Source: Verrucomicrobiota bacterium
Lineage (GTDB): Bacteria > Verrucomicrobiota > Verrucomicrobiia > Opitutales > UBA953
DNA length: 64,000 nucleotides
NCBI GenBank assembly: GCA_016871415.1
Contig: VHDL01000007.1
Coordinates: 62,001 to 126,000 of the forward strand
Direction: 5' to 3'
Shown here: one piece after another, positions 53,372 to 61,546 of the stretch
Layout of the letters: every line of letters starts with the position of its first letter
Position numbering within the stretch: the first letter of the stretch is position 1
Notes under the pieces: model-generated
Told to the model about the DNA's origin: nothing
Database searches by the model: none
The model's input: the letters and a program-made list of their open reading frames with translations, nothing else
Position numbers and translations under genes: made by a program

Positions 53372-54312
53372 TGGACCCGGCTGCGAAGATTTATGTCGCC
53401 GGTCACCGCGGCATGGTCGGCTCGGCCGTCGTCCGGGCGCTGCGCTCCGCAGGCCATGGCTCCCCGCTCACACGCACGTCGGCGGAGCTCGACTTGCGCG
53501 ATGGTGAGGCGACCAAGGCCTTCCTCGTCTCGGAACGGCCTGATGTCGTCGTCATGACGGCCGCGCGCGTCGGCGGCATCAAGGCCAATTCGGACCGGCC
53601 CTATGACTTCCTGCATGACAACCTCGTCATGGCTGCGAACGTGATAGAAGGCGCCCGCCTGTCCGGAGTCCGCAAGCTGCTCTTCCTGGGGTCCAGTTGC
53701 ATTTATCCAAAGTACGCCCCGCAGCCGCTTCGTGAAGACGCCCTGCTTACCGGGCCGCTCGAAAAGACCAATGAAGGCTATGCGCTGGCCAAGATCGCAG
53801 GCATCAAGCTCTGCGAACACACGCGGTCCCAGCATGGCTGCGACTTCGTAAGCGCGATGCCCTGCAATCTTTACGGCCCTGGCGACAACTTTTCGTTGGA
53901 AAATTCGCACGTGCTACCGGCGATGATCCGTAAGATGCACGAAGCGAAGCTGCGAGGAGACCGACATGTCCGTCTTTGGGGCACCGGCGCACCTCTTCGC
54001 GAATTCCTCCATGTCGATGATCTGGCCGAGGCTTGCCTCCTACTCATCGACCGGTACTCCGGGCCAGGTCCGATCAACGTTGGCTCCGGCGAGGAGCTTT
54101 CAATCCGCGAGCTGGCCGGCGTCGTCGCGCAGGCGGTGGGCTTCACCGGCCGCGTGGAGTTCGACCCGTCCATGCCCGACGGCACGCCGCGCAAGCTCAT
54201 GGACGTCTCGCGCATCCGCGCCCTCGGCTGGAGGCATCGCATCCCGCTTGATCGCGGCGTCAGCGAGGCCTACGCCTGGTACCTCGCGTACGCCGCCGAA
54301 GCGCGGCGCTGA
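53371..54312 (+). CDS. fcl: GDP-L-fucose synthase
   Basis: This 313-residue epimerase/reductase turns GDP-4-keto-6-deoxymannose into GDP-L-fucose. It has VAGHRGMVGSAVVRAL, AARVGGIKANSDRPYDFLHDN, FLGSSCIYPKYAPQP with the catalytic Ser, NEGYALAKIAGIKLCE with Tyr and Lys, and PCNLYGPGDNF. Catalytic residues are all present. It follows gmd directly, and a repeat element begins 13 bp after its stop. Confidence 0.97.
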   Translation: MDPAAKIYVAGHRGMVGSAVVRALRSAGHGSPLTRTSAELDLRDGEATKAFLVSERPDVVVMTAARVGGIKANSDRPYDFLHDNLVMAANVIEGARLSGVRKLLFLGSSCIYPKYAPQPLREDALLTGPLEKTNEGYALAKIAGIKLCEHTRSQHGCDFVSAMPCNLYGPGDNFSLENSHVLPAMIRKMHEAKLRGDRHVRLWGTGAPLREFLHVDDLAEACLLLIDRYSGPGPINVGSGEELSIRELAGVVAQAVGFTGRVEFDPSMPDGTPRKLMDVSRIRALGWRHRIPLDRGVSEAYAWYLAYAAEARR

Positions 54313-54325
54313 GCGCAGCTGCTTG

Positions 54326-54555
54326 GTGCAAAAGTATTTTCAGGGGCAGGGGCAGGGGCAGGGACAGGGGCAGAGATGCAACTTCGGCATCTCAATCTGA
54401 GCGAACCATCCTAGGAGCCGGCCGCCCAAATCCGAGATTCGCAATTCAGGATATTTTCCTGTCCCCGCCCCTGTCCCTGCCCCTGTACCTGTCCCTAATC
54501 TAACCTTTGCACTTTTGCACAGGAGCTCCGTTCCGGTTTGCACCTTTGCACTGCC
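54326..54555 (+). repeat. Repeat element, copy 1 (G-tract/C-tract palindromic unit)
   Basis: This element has GTGCAAAAGT at 54326-54335, then five AGGGRC hexamers at 54342-54371 (AGGGGC x3, AGGGAC, AGGGGC), a core of about 85 bp (with AATCTGAGCGAAC and AAATCCGAGAT-CGCAATTC), a complementary C-rich tract at 54459-54496 (GTCCCC, GCCCCT, GTCCCT), and ACTTTTGCAC at 54511-54520, the exact inverse of the left end. A second copy lies at 55386. Relative to it, this copy has 39 extra bases around 54502-54540 and four TTTGCAC heptamers. With the spacer to kdsB it fills 54313-54625; I see no gene in it. The left tract has G-quadruplex potential, and the ends could pair as a long hairpin. Confidence 0.85.
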
Positions 54556-54596
54556 TCCCCACCGCCTCCCCCTGAGCCTTCGCGCCTCCCCCTCGC

Positions 54597-54606
54597 CCAC
54601 GTGCCA
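54597..54606. repeat. CCACGTGCCA direct repeat, left of kdsB
   Basis: This 10-bp sequence lies 20 bp before the kdsB start and is repeated exactly at 55367-55376, 7 bp after the kdsB stop. Together with the larger repeat copies outside them, the two short repeats bracket kdsB. Ten identical bases could be chance, and no target-site logic is proven. Confidence 0.5.
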
Positions 54607-54625
54607 GCTTGTCCCCTGAACTGAA

Positions 54626-55360
54626 ATGCCCTCCGTCACCCTCTGCATCCCCGCGCGTCTCGCCTCGACGCGCCTTCCGCGCAAAGTCCTGCTCGACCTC
54701 GGCGGCAAGCCCGTCGTCCAGCATGTCTGGGAGCGCGCCAAGCAGGCCCGCCAGGCCGACCGCGTCGTGCTGCTGACCGACTCCGAGGAGGTCGCCGGCG
54801 TCGCCCGCGGCTTCGGTGCGGAGGTCATGATGACCGATCCGGCCTGTCCCTCGGGCACGGCCCGCATGGCCAGCGTGATCGACCGTCTGTCCGGCGATTT
54901 CTTCCTCAATGTGCAGGGCGACGAGCCGTTCATCGAGCCCGCGCTGCTCGACGGACTCATCAGCCGCTGGAAGGAGACCGGGTGCCGCCTGGTCACCGCG
55001 GTCTCCCGCATCGCGTCCGCCGAGCGCCTCCTCGCCGCCAGCGTGGTCAAGGTCGTCCGGGCGGAGGACGGCACGGCCCTCTACTTCTCCCGCAGCCCCG
55101 TCCCGCACCTGCGCGGCGTCGATTTGGCGGAATGGACCGCGCGGCGCGATTACTGGGCGCACATCGGCATCTACGGCTACGACCGCGCTACCCTCGCCGC
55201 CTATCCCGGCCTCGGGGCCACCGAGCTCGAGACAGCCGAGTCGCTCGAGCAGCTCCGCTTCCTCGCGCACGGCATGACCTTCCAGACCGTTATCACCGGC
55301 TACCATCCCGTGGCCATCGACACCCCCGCCGACCTCGAGGCCGCGCGGAAGATGGTGTGA
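54626..55360 (+). CDS. kdsB: 3-deoxy-manno-octulosonate cytidylyltransferase
   Basis: This 244-residue enzyme makes CMP-KDO for lipopolysaccharide. IPARLASTRLPRKVLLDLGGKP binds the nucleotide (first 20 residues of that block are the signature), FLNVQGDEPFIEP, and the YWAHIGIYGYDRATL and LETAESLEQLRFL blocks match KdsB. The length is standard. It is framed by the two copies of the intergenic repeat and by short CCACGTGCCA repeats, so the gene and its flanks form a discrete cassette between fcl and kdsD. Confidence 0.96.
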   Translation: MPSVTLCIPARLASTRLPRKVLLDLGGKPVVQHVWERAKQARQADRVVLLTDSEEVAGVARGFGAEVMMTDPACPSGTARMASVIDRLSGDFFLNVQGDEPFIEPALLDGLISRWKETGCRLVTAVSRIASAERLLAASVVKVVRAEDGTALYFSRSPVPHLRGVDLAEWTARRDYWAHIGIYGYDRATLAAYPGLGATELETAESLEQLRFLAHGMTFQTVITGYHPVAIDTPADLEAARKMV

Positions 55361-55366
55361 CGCGTG

Positions 55367-55376
55367 CCACGTGCCA
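55367..55376. repeat. CCACGTGCCA direct repeat, right of kdsB
   Basis: This is the second exact copy of the 10-bp sequence found before kdsB at 54597. It is itself part of a GTGCCAC-GTGCCA tandem (55364-55376). It is followed after 9 bp by the left end of repeat element copy 2. Confidence 0.5.
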
Positions 55377-55385
55377 AGCGCCGCG

Positions 55386-55560
55386 GTGTAAAAGTGTTTT
55401 AAGGGACAGGGGCAGGGACAGGGGCAGGGACAGGCATGCGACTTCAGTATCTGAATCTGAGCGAACTGGACCAGGAACCACTCGCCTAAATCCGAGATGC
55501 GCAATTCGGGATGTTTCCCCGCCCCTGTCCCTGCCCCTAATCTCACCTTTGCACTGCTTC
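55386..55560 (+). repeat. Repeat element, copy 2
   Basis: Same orientation and architecture as the copy at 54326: GTGTAAAAGTGTTTTA at the left end, five hexamers at 55402-55431 (AGGGAC and AGGGGC alternating), a core with AATCTGAGCGAAC and AAATCCGAGATGCGCAATTC, a C-rich tract at 55517-55538 (CCCCGCCCCTGTCCCTGCCC) and TAATCTCACCTTTGCACTGC at the right end. The hexamer order differs from copy 1 and the right end is shorter, so the copies have diverged independently. The element lies between kdsB and kdsD and codes for nothing recognisable. Confidence 0.85.
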
Positions 55561-55605
55561 TAATCAACTCCTCCTCCCCCTTCTAAACCCATACGCTCGC
55601 CCATC

Positions 55606-56580
55606 ATGCCCACCCCCCTCGAATCCGCCCGTGCGCTGCTCGCCGCCGAGGCCGCCGCGCTTTCCGAACTCGCCGCCCGCATCGGCGCGCCCTTTGAGCG
55701 CGCCGTCGAAAGCATCGCCGCCCATCGCGGCAAGGTCGTCGTCTGCGGCGTTGGCAAGTCCGGCCTCATCGGCCAGAAGGTCGCCGCGACGCTCTGCAGC
55801 ACCGGCACGCCCGCCATCTTCCTCCACGCCGCCGACGCGGTCCATGGCGACCTGGGCATCCTGCAGCCCGGCGATCCGGTCATCCTCGTCTCCCGCTCCG
55901 GCACCACCGCCGAGCTGGTGCGCCTCATCCCGGTCCTGCGCGGCTTCGGCTCCCCGCTCATCGCCATCGTCGGCAATCTCTCCTCGCCGCTCGCGGAGCA
56001 GTCCGACGTGGTCCTCGACATCGGCGCCCGCCCCGAGGCCGATCCGCTCGGGCTGGTCCCGACCACCAGCGCGCTGCTGACCCTCGCGCTCGGCGACGCG
56101 CTCGCGGCGGCGCTCATGACGAAGCGCGGCTTCGGTCCGTCCGACTTCGCCCGGTTCCATCCCGCCGGCCAGCTCGGCCGCAACCTCACCCTCACGGTCG
56201 GTGAGGCGCTCCAGCCGCTCGAACGCTGCGCCTGCGCACGCCCGGGCGACTCCCTGCGCGACACGGTCATCGCCATGACGCGCCACCCGCACGGCGCCGC
56301 CTGCGTGCTCGGCGCGGACGGCACGCTCGCCGGCCTGATCACCGACGGCGACCTGCGTCGCGCGCTCGGCCGCGGCGTCGACCTCAACGCCGCCCGCGCG
56401 GGCGACATCATGACGGCCAATCCCATCCGCGCCCACGGCCCGATGTCCCTCGCCGAGGCCGCCCGCCTGATGGAGGACCGCCCCTCGCAGATCTCCGTGC
56501 TGCCCGTGACCGACGCCGCGACGAACCGTTGCCTCGGCCTCATCCGCATCCACGACATCTACCAGGCCGGTCTGGTCTGA
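55606..56580 (+). CDS. kdsD: D-arabinose 5-phosphate isomerase
   Basis: This 324-residue KpsF/GutQ-type enzyme makes arabinose 5-phosphate, the first KDO precursor. An N-terminal SIS domain (VVVCGVGKSGLIGQKVAATLCSTG shown here by VCGVGKSGLIGQK, and VILVSRSGTTAEL) is followed by FHPAGQLGRNL and two CBS domains (residues about 205-324). Neighbouring kdsB supports the KDO role. It starts 45 bp after repeat copy 2 and is followed by the ligase-like gene at 5 bp. Confidence 0.95.
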   Translation: MPTPLESARALLAAEAAALSELAARIGAPFERAVESIAAHRGKVVVCGVGKSGLIGQKVAATLCSTGTPAIFLHAADAVHGDLGILQPGDPVILVSRSGTTAELVRLIPVLRGFGSPLIAIVGNLSSPLAEQSDVVLDIGARPEADPLGLVPTTSALLTLALGDALAAALMTKRGFGPSDFARFHPAGQLGRNLTLTVGEALQPLERCACARPGDSLRDTVIAMTRHPHGAACVLGADGTLAGLITDGDLRRALGRGVDLNAARAGDIMTANPIRAHGPMSLAEAARLMEDRPSQISVLPVTDAATNRCLGLIRIHDIYQAGLV

Positions 56581-56585
56581 CCCGC

Positions 56586-58265
56586 ATGCGCACGAAGTCC
56601 GCCCATCATCGCGATTCCTCGCTCACCCCGCGCGAGCGCGCCGTGCTCGTCGTCGCCGCGGCGGTGCTCGCGCTCGTGCCGTGGTCCTGGGGCGGCTCCG
56701 TGCCTTGGACGGTCTTCGCCGGCTGCGGCTTCTCCCTGGCCGCGCTCCTCGCCGCGGTCGGCACCCTCGGCGGTCAGCGCGTTGCCCTCCTCGTCTGGGG
56801 CGTCCTGCTCGGGACCTCCTTCGCCTTCGTGCCTGCCGACGTTCCCGCGTGGTCGCACGCGTGGCTGGACTGGACCGCCTTCCCGATGTGCGGCCTCGCC
56901 GGCTCCGCCTTCGCCGCCTGGTCCATGCGCGCGGACCTCCGTTCACGCACCTCGGCGGAGTCCTGCGCGGACCTCTGCCAGTTCGTGCCTTTTTGGGCCG
57001 GCCTCGCCTTCGCCGCCTACGTGACCGTGCAGGCCCTCAACCCGTGGGTACGCGTCGATGACGTCGAGGGGTTCTGGAAGGCGCAGGGCCTCGCGTTGCC
57101 CAAGGGTGAGGCGACTCACGTGCTCCGATCCCTCGACCACGTCGCCTGGCTGCCCTCGGGCGTCGAGGCTCCGTTCTCCGGCGGCAACCGCCTCTGGTTC
57201 GGCATGAATGCCTGGCGCGTGCTCGTCACCCTCGCCGGCCCCTGGATGCTCTTCTGCGCGCTGGCGGTCGGCCTGCCGCGCCGTCGCGGCTACGTGACGC
57301 TCGGCTGGATCTCGGTGCTGTCCGCCGTCGTCGTCGGCGCCTTCGGACTCGTCAACCAACTTTCGCGCGGGACTTTGCTGGGCGTGAGTGTCCCTACGGA
57401 CACGACCACATTTGGAACCTTTTTCGCACGCACGCACGCTGCGGTCTACCTCTACTTGCACGTTGCTCTGGCGCTCGCGCTGGGCCTCTGGCATCTCCGC
57501 CGCTTGGCGGAGCACGCCTCGCTCGGCGGCCCCCACCTTCTGGCCGGGTTCGCCGCGCTCACGCTCGCGGCCGTCGCGGCCATGGTCAACAGCATGGGGG
57601 CCGTCGCGGTCATTGCGCTGCTCTTCCTCGTCGTGCTGCCCCTCGCCTGGAAGGTCGGGCTCCGCTCGGCGGGCTTCGACGTGAAGGACGGCGCGTTCTA
57701 CGCCGCCGTCGCATCGCTCTTCGCGGCCCTCGCGCTGCTCTCCGTGGCCGATTTCGGCCAGCTCGAGAAGAAGCTCCACTCCAAGATCGCGGCTTTCAGC
57801 GCGTCCGGCGCCGATGACCGCGCGCCCTACCGCCGGGCCACCTGGGCGATGGCCACCGAAGGCGGGCTCACGGGCCGGGTCTGGTGCGGCTGGGGCGCGG
57901 GCTCCTACCGCTGGATTTCGCCGCCCTACCAGGCGGCGCAGCCGGAGCTGCTCCGTCAGAACGGCTCCATGCGCTACCGGGCCCACTACGCTCACAACGA
58001 CTGGCTGCAGCTGCTGGCCGAGGTCGGCATCCTCGGCTGCCTGCCCGTGCTCGTGGCCCTCGGCTGGCTCTTGCGTCGGTTGCGTCTGGCGTTCGTCCCC
58101 GGCCGTCCCGAGGCGCTCGTGCTCGGCGGCGCGCTCCTCCTCTTCGGTCTGCACGCGTGGTTCGACCTGCTGGTCTGGTTCACGCCGGTCCTCTACGCGC
58201 TCGCGTTGGTCACGTCGGCCCTGCTCGCCTTCCTGGCCCGTTCCTCCTCCGCGCCGGAGGCCTGA
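56586..58265 (+). CDS. O-antigen ligase/polymerase-like membrane protein (Wzy_C)
   Basis: This 559-residue protein has about 10-12 membrane helices and, in the C-terminal half, the Wzy_C-type region with a long periplasmic loop containing APYRRATWAMATEGG, GWGAGSYRWISPPYQ and YRAHYAHNDWLQLLAEVGILG; the His-Asn-Asp-Trp block is typical of O-antigen ligases and polymerases. It either joins O-polysaccharide to lipid A core or polymerises repeat units. ATG 56586 (MRTKSAHHR) follows the kdsD stop by 5 bp. Confidence 0.88.
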   Translation: MRTKSAHHRDSSLTPRERAVLVVAAAVLALVPWSWGGSVPWTVFAGCGFSLAALLAAVGTLGGQRVALLVWGVLLGTSFAFVPADVPAWSHAWLDWTAFPMCGLAGSAFAAWSMRADLRSRTSAESCADLCQFVPFWAGLAFAAYVTVQALNPWVRVDDVEGFWKAQGLALPKGEATHVLRSLDHVAWLPSGVEAPFSGGNRLWFGMNAWRVLVTLAGPWMLFCALAVGLPRRRGYVTLGWISVLSAVVVGAFGLVNQLSRGTLLGVSVPTDTTTFGTFFARTHAAVYLYLHVALALALGLWHLRRLAEHASLGGPHLLAGFAALTLAAVAAMVNSMGAVAVIALLFLVVLPLAWKVGLRSAGFDVKDGAFYAAVASLFAALALLSVADFGQLEKKLHSKIAAFSASGADDRAPYRRATWAMATEGGLTGRVWCGWGAGSYRWISPPYQAAQPELLRQNGSMRYRAHYAHNDWLQLLAEVGILGCLPVLVALGWLLRRLRLAFVPGRPEALVLGGALLLFGLHAWFDLLVWFTPVLYALALVTSALLAFLARSSSAPEA

Positions 58266-58268
58266 CCC

Positions 58269-60296
58269 TTGCTGCAGCTCTTCCAGCGTCTCGACTCGGG
58301 AGTCACCGAGCTCGTCGAGGTGCCCGCTCCGGGTCCCGCGCGCGGTCGCGTGCTCGTGCGCACGACACGCTCGCTGGTCTCGCCCGGGACGGAGCGGATG
58401 CTGGTCGCGTTCGGTCGCGCGGGCTGGATCGGCAAGGCGCTCGCGCAGCCGGAGCGTCTCCGCGCGCTTCTCGCCCGCGCCCGCGCCGAGGGCTTCGGCG
58501 AGGCCTTCGCTGCGGTGCGCCGACGGCTGGCCGAGCCGGTCGCGCTCGGCTACTGTCAGACGGGCGTGGTGCTCGACGGCGGCGGCACGGACTTCACGCC
58601 CGGCGAACGCGTCGTGACCAACGGGCCTCACGCGGGCGTGGTCTCTTCGCCCGTCGCCCTCACCGTCCGGGTGCCGGCCGGGGTCACGGACGAACAGGCG
58701 GCCTTCGCCCCGCTCGCCGCGGTCGCGTTGGAAGGCCTCGCCCTGCTCGCCCCGGCCCCGGGAGACCGGGTGGCGGTCATGGGCCTCGGGTTGGTCGGGC
58801 AGCTGACCGCCCAGCTGCTCCGCGCCATGGGCTGCGTGCCTCTCGGCTTCGATCCTGATTCCTCCGCCCGGGCCCTTGCCCGCCGTCACGGCGTCGAGGT
58901 CTGCGAGGAGGGCGATCCGGTCGCCGCCGTCATGCGCTGGACGGAAGGGAAGGGCGTGGCCGGCGTGATCATCACGGCCAGCACCGCCTCGCACGCCCCC
59001 GTCAACGACGCGGCGCGCATGTGTCGTTTCCGCGGCGCCGTGGTGCTGGTCGGCGTCGTCGGCCTCCGTCTCGACCGCGCCGCGTTCTACGCGAACGAAG
59101 TTTCGTTCCGCGTCTCGAACTCCTATGGGCCCCGCGACCGCACGGGCCCCGGTTCGGCGTCCGACCACTTCGCCCGCGCGCTCGTCTGGATCGCCTCCGG
59201 CGACCTGCAGGTCGGCTCGCTCACCGCGGGCCGCGTGCCTCTCCAGGACGCGCCCGCGCTCTACGCGGACCTCGGCGCCTCGGGCGGGCTCGGCCGGCTG
59301 CTGGTGCATCCGGAGCCGGTGCTCGCGCGCACGGTGCCGCTCGGACCTCCCAAGTCCGCAGGCACGGGCGTCGCCGTCCTCGGCGCCGGCGTCTTCGCCC
59401 GGGCCGCGCTGCTTCCCGCGCTCGCCTCCTGCGGCGAGCCCGTCTCGCTCCGCCATGTCGTCTCCGCGCGCGGCGCCTCGGCCCGCTTCCTCGGCGCGGC
59501 GCATGGCGCGGCCTTCGTCGGGACCGACGTGACCGCGGCGCTCGCCGACCCCGCGGTCACTGCCGTGTTCGTCGCGATGCGCCACGCCGACCACGCGGAG
59601 ACCGCCCTCGCCGCGCTGCGCGCGGGCCGGCACGTGTGGGTCGAGAAGCCGCTGGCGTTGGGCGCCATGGATGTCGACGCGGTCATCGACGAGGCCGCCG
59701 GCCGCGGCCTCACGCTCATGGTCGGCTTCAACCGCCGCTTCGCCCCGCTCGCTGTCCGTCTCCATGAGGCGATCCGTGACGCCGCCGGCCAGAGGCATTT
59801 CCGCATCGACGTCGCCGCCGGCCGGCTGCCCGCAGGTCATTGGGCCCTCGACCGTGCCGAGGGCGGCGGCCGCATCGTCGGCGAAGCCTGCCACTTCGTC
59901 GACCTGCTCCGCTTCCTTGCCGGTGCCCCCGTGAAGTCGTGGTCCGTCGTCTCCCGCGGGCGCGACGGGCAGGACGGCGGCAGGTTCTCCTTCGAGTTCG
60001 CCAATGGCGACCGCGGCATCCTCAACTACCTCACTGATGCTCCGGAGGGCGCCCCCAAGGAGACCGTCCGCGCCGAAGGTCCGGGCTGGAGCGCCGGGAT
60101 TGTCGGCTGGCGGTCGCTGCGTTGTGAGGGCCTGTCCGTTCGTGGCGTCCGGGCCATGCCCTGGACGCGGGCCGACAAGGGCCATGCCGCGGCCGTCGCC
60201 GCCTTCCTCCGCGCCGTCCGCACCGGAGGCCCCGCCCCGATTCCCGCCGAAGAGCTCCGCGAAGTCTCGCGTCTCGCGGTGGCGATGCAGGGCTGA
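58269..60296 (+). CDS. Bi-domain oxidoreductase: MDR-like plus Gfo/Idh/MocA
   Basis: This 675-residue protein joins a zinc-alcohol-dehydrogenase-like domain (residues about 1-350; VAVMGLGLVGQLTAQLL for NAD) that lacks most zinc ligands, to a Gfo/Idh/MocA domain (residues about 360-675; GVAVLGAGVFARAALLPAL, HVWVEKPLAL with catalytic Lys, FNRRFAPL, GGRIVGEACHFVDLLRFL). This fusion is found in polysaccharide clusters together with heparinase-like proteins; its substrate is unknown. It starts at TTG 58269, 3 bp after the previous stop. Confidence 0.87.
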   Translation: MLQLFQRLDSGVTELVEVPAPGPARGRVLVRTTRSLVSPGTERMLVAFGRAGWIGKALAQPERLRALLARARAEGFGEAFAAVRRRLAEPVALGYCQTGVVLDGGGTDFTPGERVVTNGPHAGVVSSPVALTVRVPAGVTDEQAAFAPLAAVALEGLALLAPAPGDRVAVMGLGLVGQLTAQLLRAMGCVPLGFDPDSSARALARRHGVEVCEEGDPVAAVMRWTEGKGVAGVIITASTASHAPVNDAARMCRFRGAVVLVGVVGLRLDRAAFYANEVSFRVSNSYGPRDRTGPGSASDHFARALVWIASGDLQVGSLTAGRVPLQDAPALYADLGASGGLGRLLVHPEPVLARTVPLGPPKSAGTGVAVLGAGVFARAALLPALASCGEPVSLRHVVSARGASARFLGAAHGAAFVGTDVTAALADPAVTAVFVAMRHADHAETALAALRAGRHVWVEKPLALGAMDVDAVIDEAAGRGLTLMVGFNRRFAPLAVRLHEAIRDAAGQRHFRIDVAAGRLPAGHWALDRAEGGGRIVGEACHFVDLLRFLAGAPVKSWSVVSRGRDGQDGGRFSFEFANGDRGILNYLTDAPEGAPKETVRAEGPGWSAGIVGWRSLRCEGLSVRGVRAMPWTRADKGHAAAVAAFLRAVRTGGPAPIPAEELREVSRLAVAMQG

Positions 60297-60314
60297 ACCG
60301 ACCTTTCCATCTTC

Positions 60315-61538
60315 ATGCGCAACGTCTGCGTCCTGGGCCTCGGGTATATCGGCCTGCCCACCGCCTCCGTCCTCGCCACGCGCGGCTGCTCCGTGCTCGG
60401 CGTCGACGTCTCGCCGCAGGTCCTCGCCGTGGTCGGCTCGGGCCGCGCCCACGTCGCCGAGCCCGACCTCGACGTGCTTGTGCGTGCGGCAGTGGGCTCC
60501 GGCAATCTCCGCGTCGCCCCGACGCCCGCCCCGGCGGAGGTCTTCATCATCGCCGTGCCGACGCCGTTCCGCGATGGACCCGGCGGGTCCCGCACCCCCG
60601 ACCTCTCCTTCGTCGAGGCGGCGGCGCGTTCGCTCGCTTCCGTCGTCGCCGACGGCAACCTCGTCATCCTGGAGTCCACCTCCCCCGTCGGCACCACGGA
60701 GAAGGTGCGCGCCTGGGTCGAGGAAGGCCTGGCCGCCGCCGGCCGCCGCGTCTCCGGACTGCTCTACGCCCATTGTCCGGAGCGCGTGCTGCCCGGCCAG
60801 GTGCTCCGCGAGCTGGTGACGAACGACCGCATCTGCGGCGGGCTCACCCCGGAGGCGTCGGCGCGCGCCCGCGACCTCTACGCCGGCTTCTGCACCGCCC
60901 GCATCTTCCTGACCGACGCCCGCACGGCCGAGCTGGCCAAGCTCGCCGAGAACGCCTACCGCGACGTCAACATCGCCTACGCCAACGAGCTCGCGGCGGT
61001 CTGCGAGCGGGTGGGCGTCGACGTCTGGGAGCTCATCGCCCTGGCCAACCGCCATCCGCGTGTGAACATCCTGCGGCCCGGTCCCGGCGTCGGCGGCCAC
61101 TGCGTCGCGGTCGACCCGTGGTTCATCGTCGACGCGGCGCCGGACCGCACCCCGCTGATCCGCGCCGCCCGCGCGGTCAACGACGGCCGCCCCGCCGCGG
61201 TGGCTTCGCGCGTGCTCGAGGGGCTCGCCCCCGGCGCGACGGTCGCCTGCCTCGGCCTCGCCTTCAAGCCGGACGTCGACGACCTCCGCGAGTCTCCCGC
61301 CGTGATCGTGGCCGCGCGTCTCGCTGACGCCGGCTGCCGCGTGCTCGCCGTGGAGCCGCATGCGCGCGAACTGCCCGAAGTCCTCCGCGGGCGCGCCGAG
61401 CTCGTCAAGCTCGAGGACGCGCTCGCCCGGGCCGACGCGTTCGCGCTCCTCGTCGACCACCGTGCGTTCGCCGGCCTGCGTCTCTCTGACCTCCGCGGCC
61501 GGCCGTTCACGGATACGCGCGGGATGGTCCGCTCCTGA
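60315..61538 (+). CDS. wecC: UDP-N-acetyl-D-mannosamine dehydrogenase
   Basis: This 407-residue enzyme oxidises UDP-ManNAc to UDP-ManNAcA. It has VLGLGYIGLPTASVLATRG, AVPTPF, LESTSPVGTTEKV, CPERVLPGQVLREL and the catalytic Cys in GPGVGGHCVAVDPWF, which is the WecC rather than the UDP-glucose dehydrogenase form. With wecB two genes on, it makes the UDP-ManNAcA pair. No gene of its own regulation is visible. ATG 60315 is 18 bp after the bi-domain stop. Confidence 0.94.
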   Translation: MRNVCVLGLGYIGLPTASVLATRGCSVLGVDVSPQVLAVVGSGRAHVAEPDLDVLVRAAVGSGNLRVAPTPAPAEVFIIAVPTPFRDGPGGSRTPDLSFVEAAARSLASVVADGNLVILESTSPVGTTEKVRAWVEEGLAAAGRRVSGLLYAHCPERVLPGQVLRELVTNDRICGGLTPEASARARDLYAGFCTARIFLTDARTAELAKLAENAYRDVNIAYANELAAVCERVGVDVWELIALANRHPRVNILRPGPGVGGHCVAVDPWFIVDAAPDRTPLIRAARAVNDGRPAAVASRVLEGLAPGATVACLGLAFKPDVDDLRESPAVIVAARLADAGCRVLAVEPHARELPEVLRGRAELVKLEDALARADAFALLVDHRAFAGLRLSDLRGRPFTDTRGMVRS

Positions 61539-61546
61539 AGTCCGCC

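Noticed and set aside
54342-54371. CRISPR array or simple microsatellite
   Set aside because: The AGGGRC hexamers have no spacers between repeats, and the complementary tract plus shared core in both copies show a structured element rather than a simple repeat or a CRISPR.
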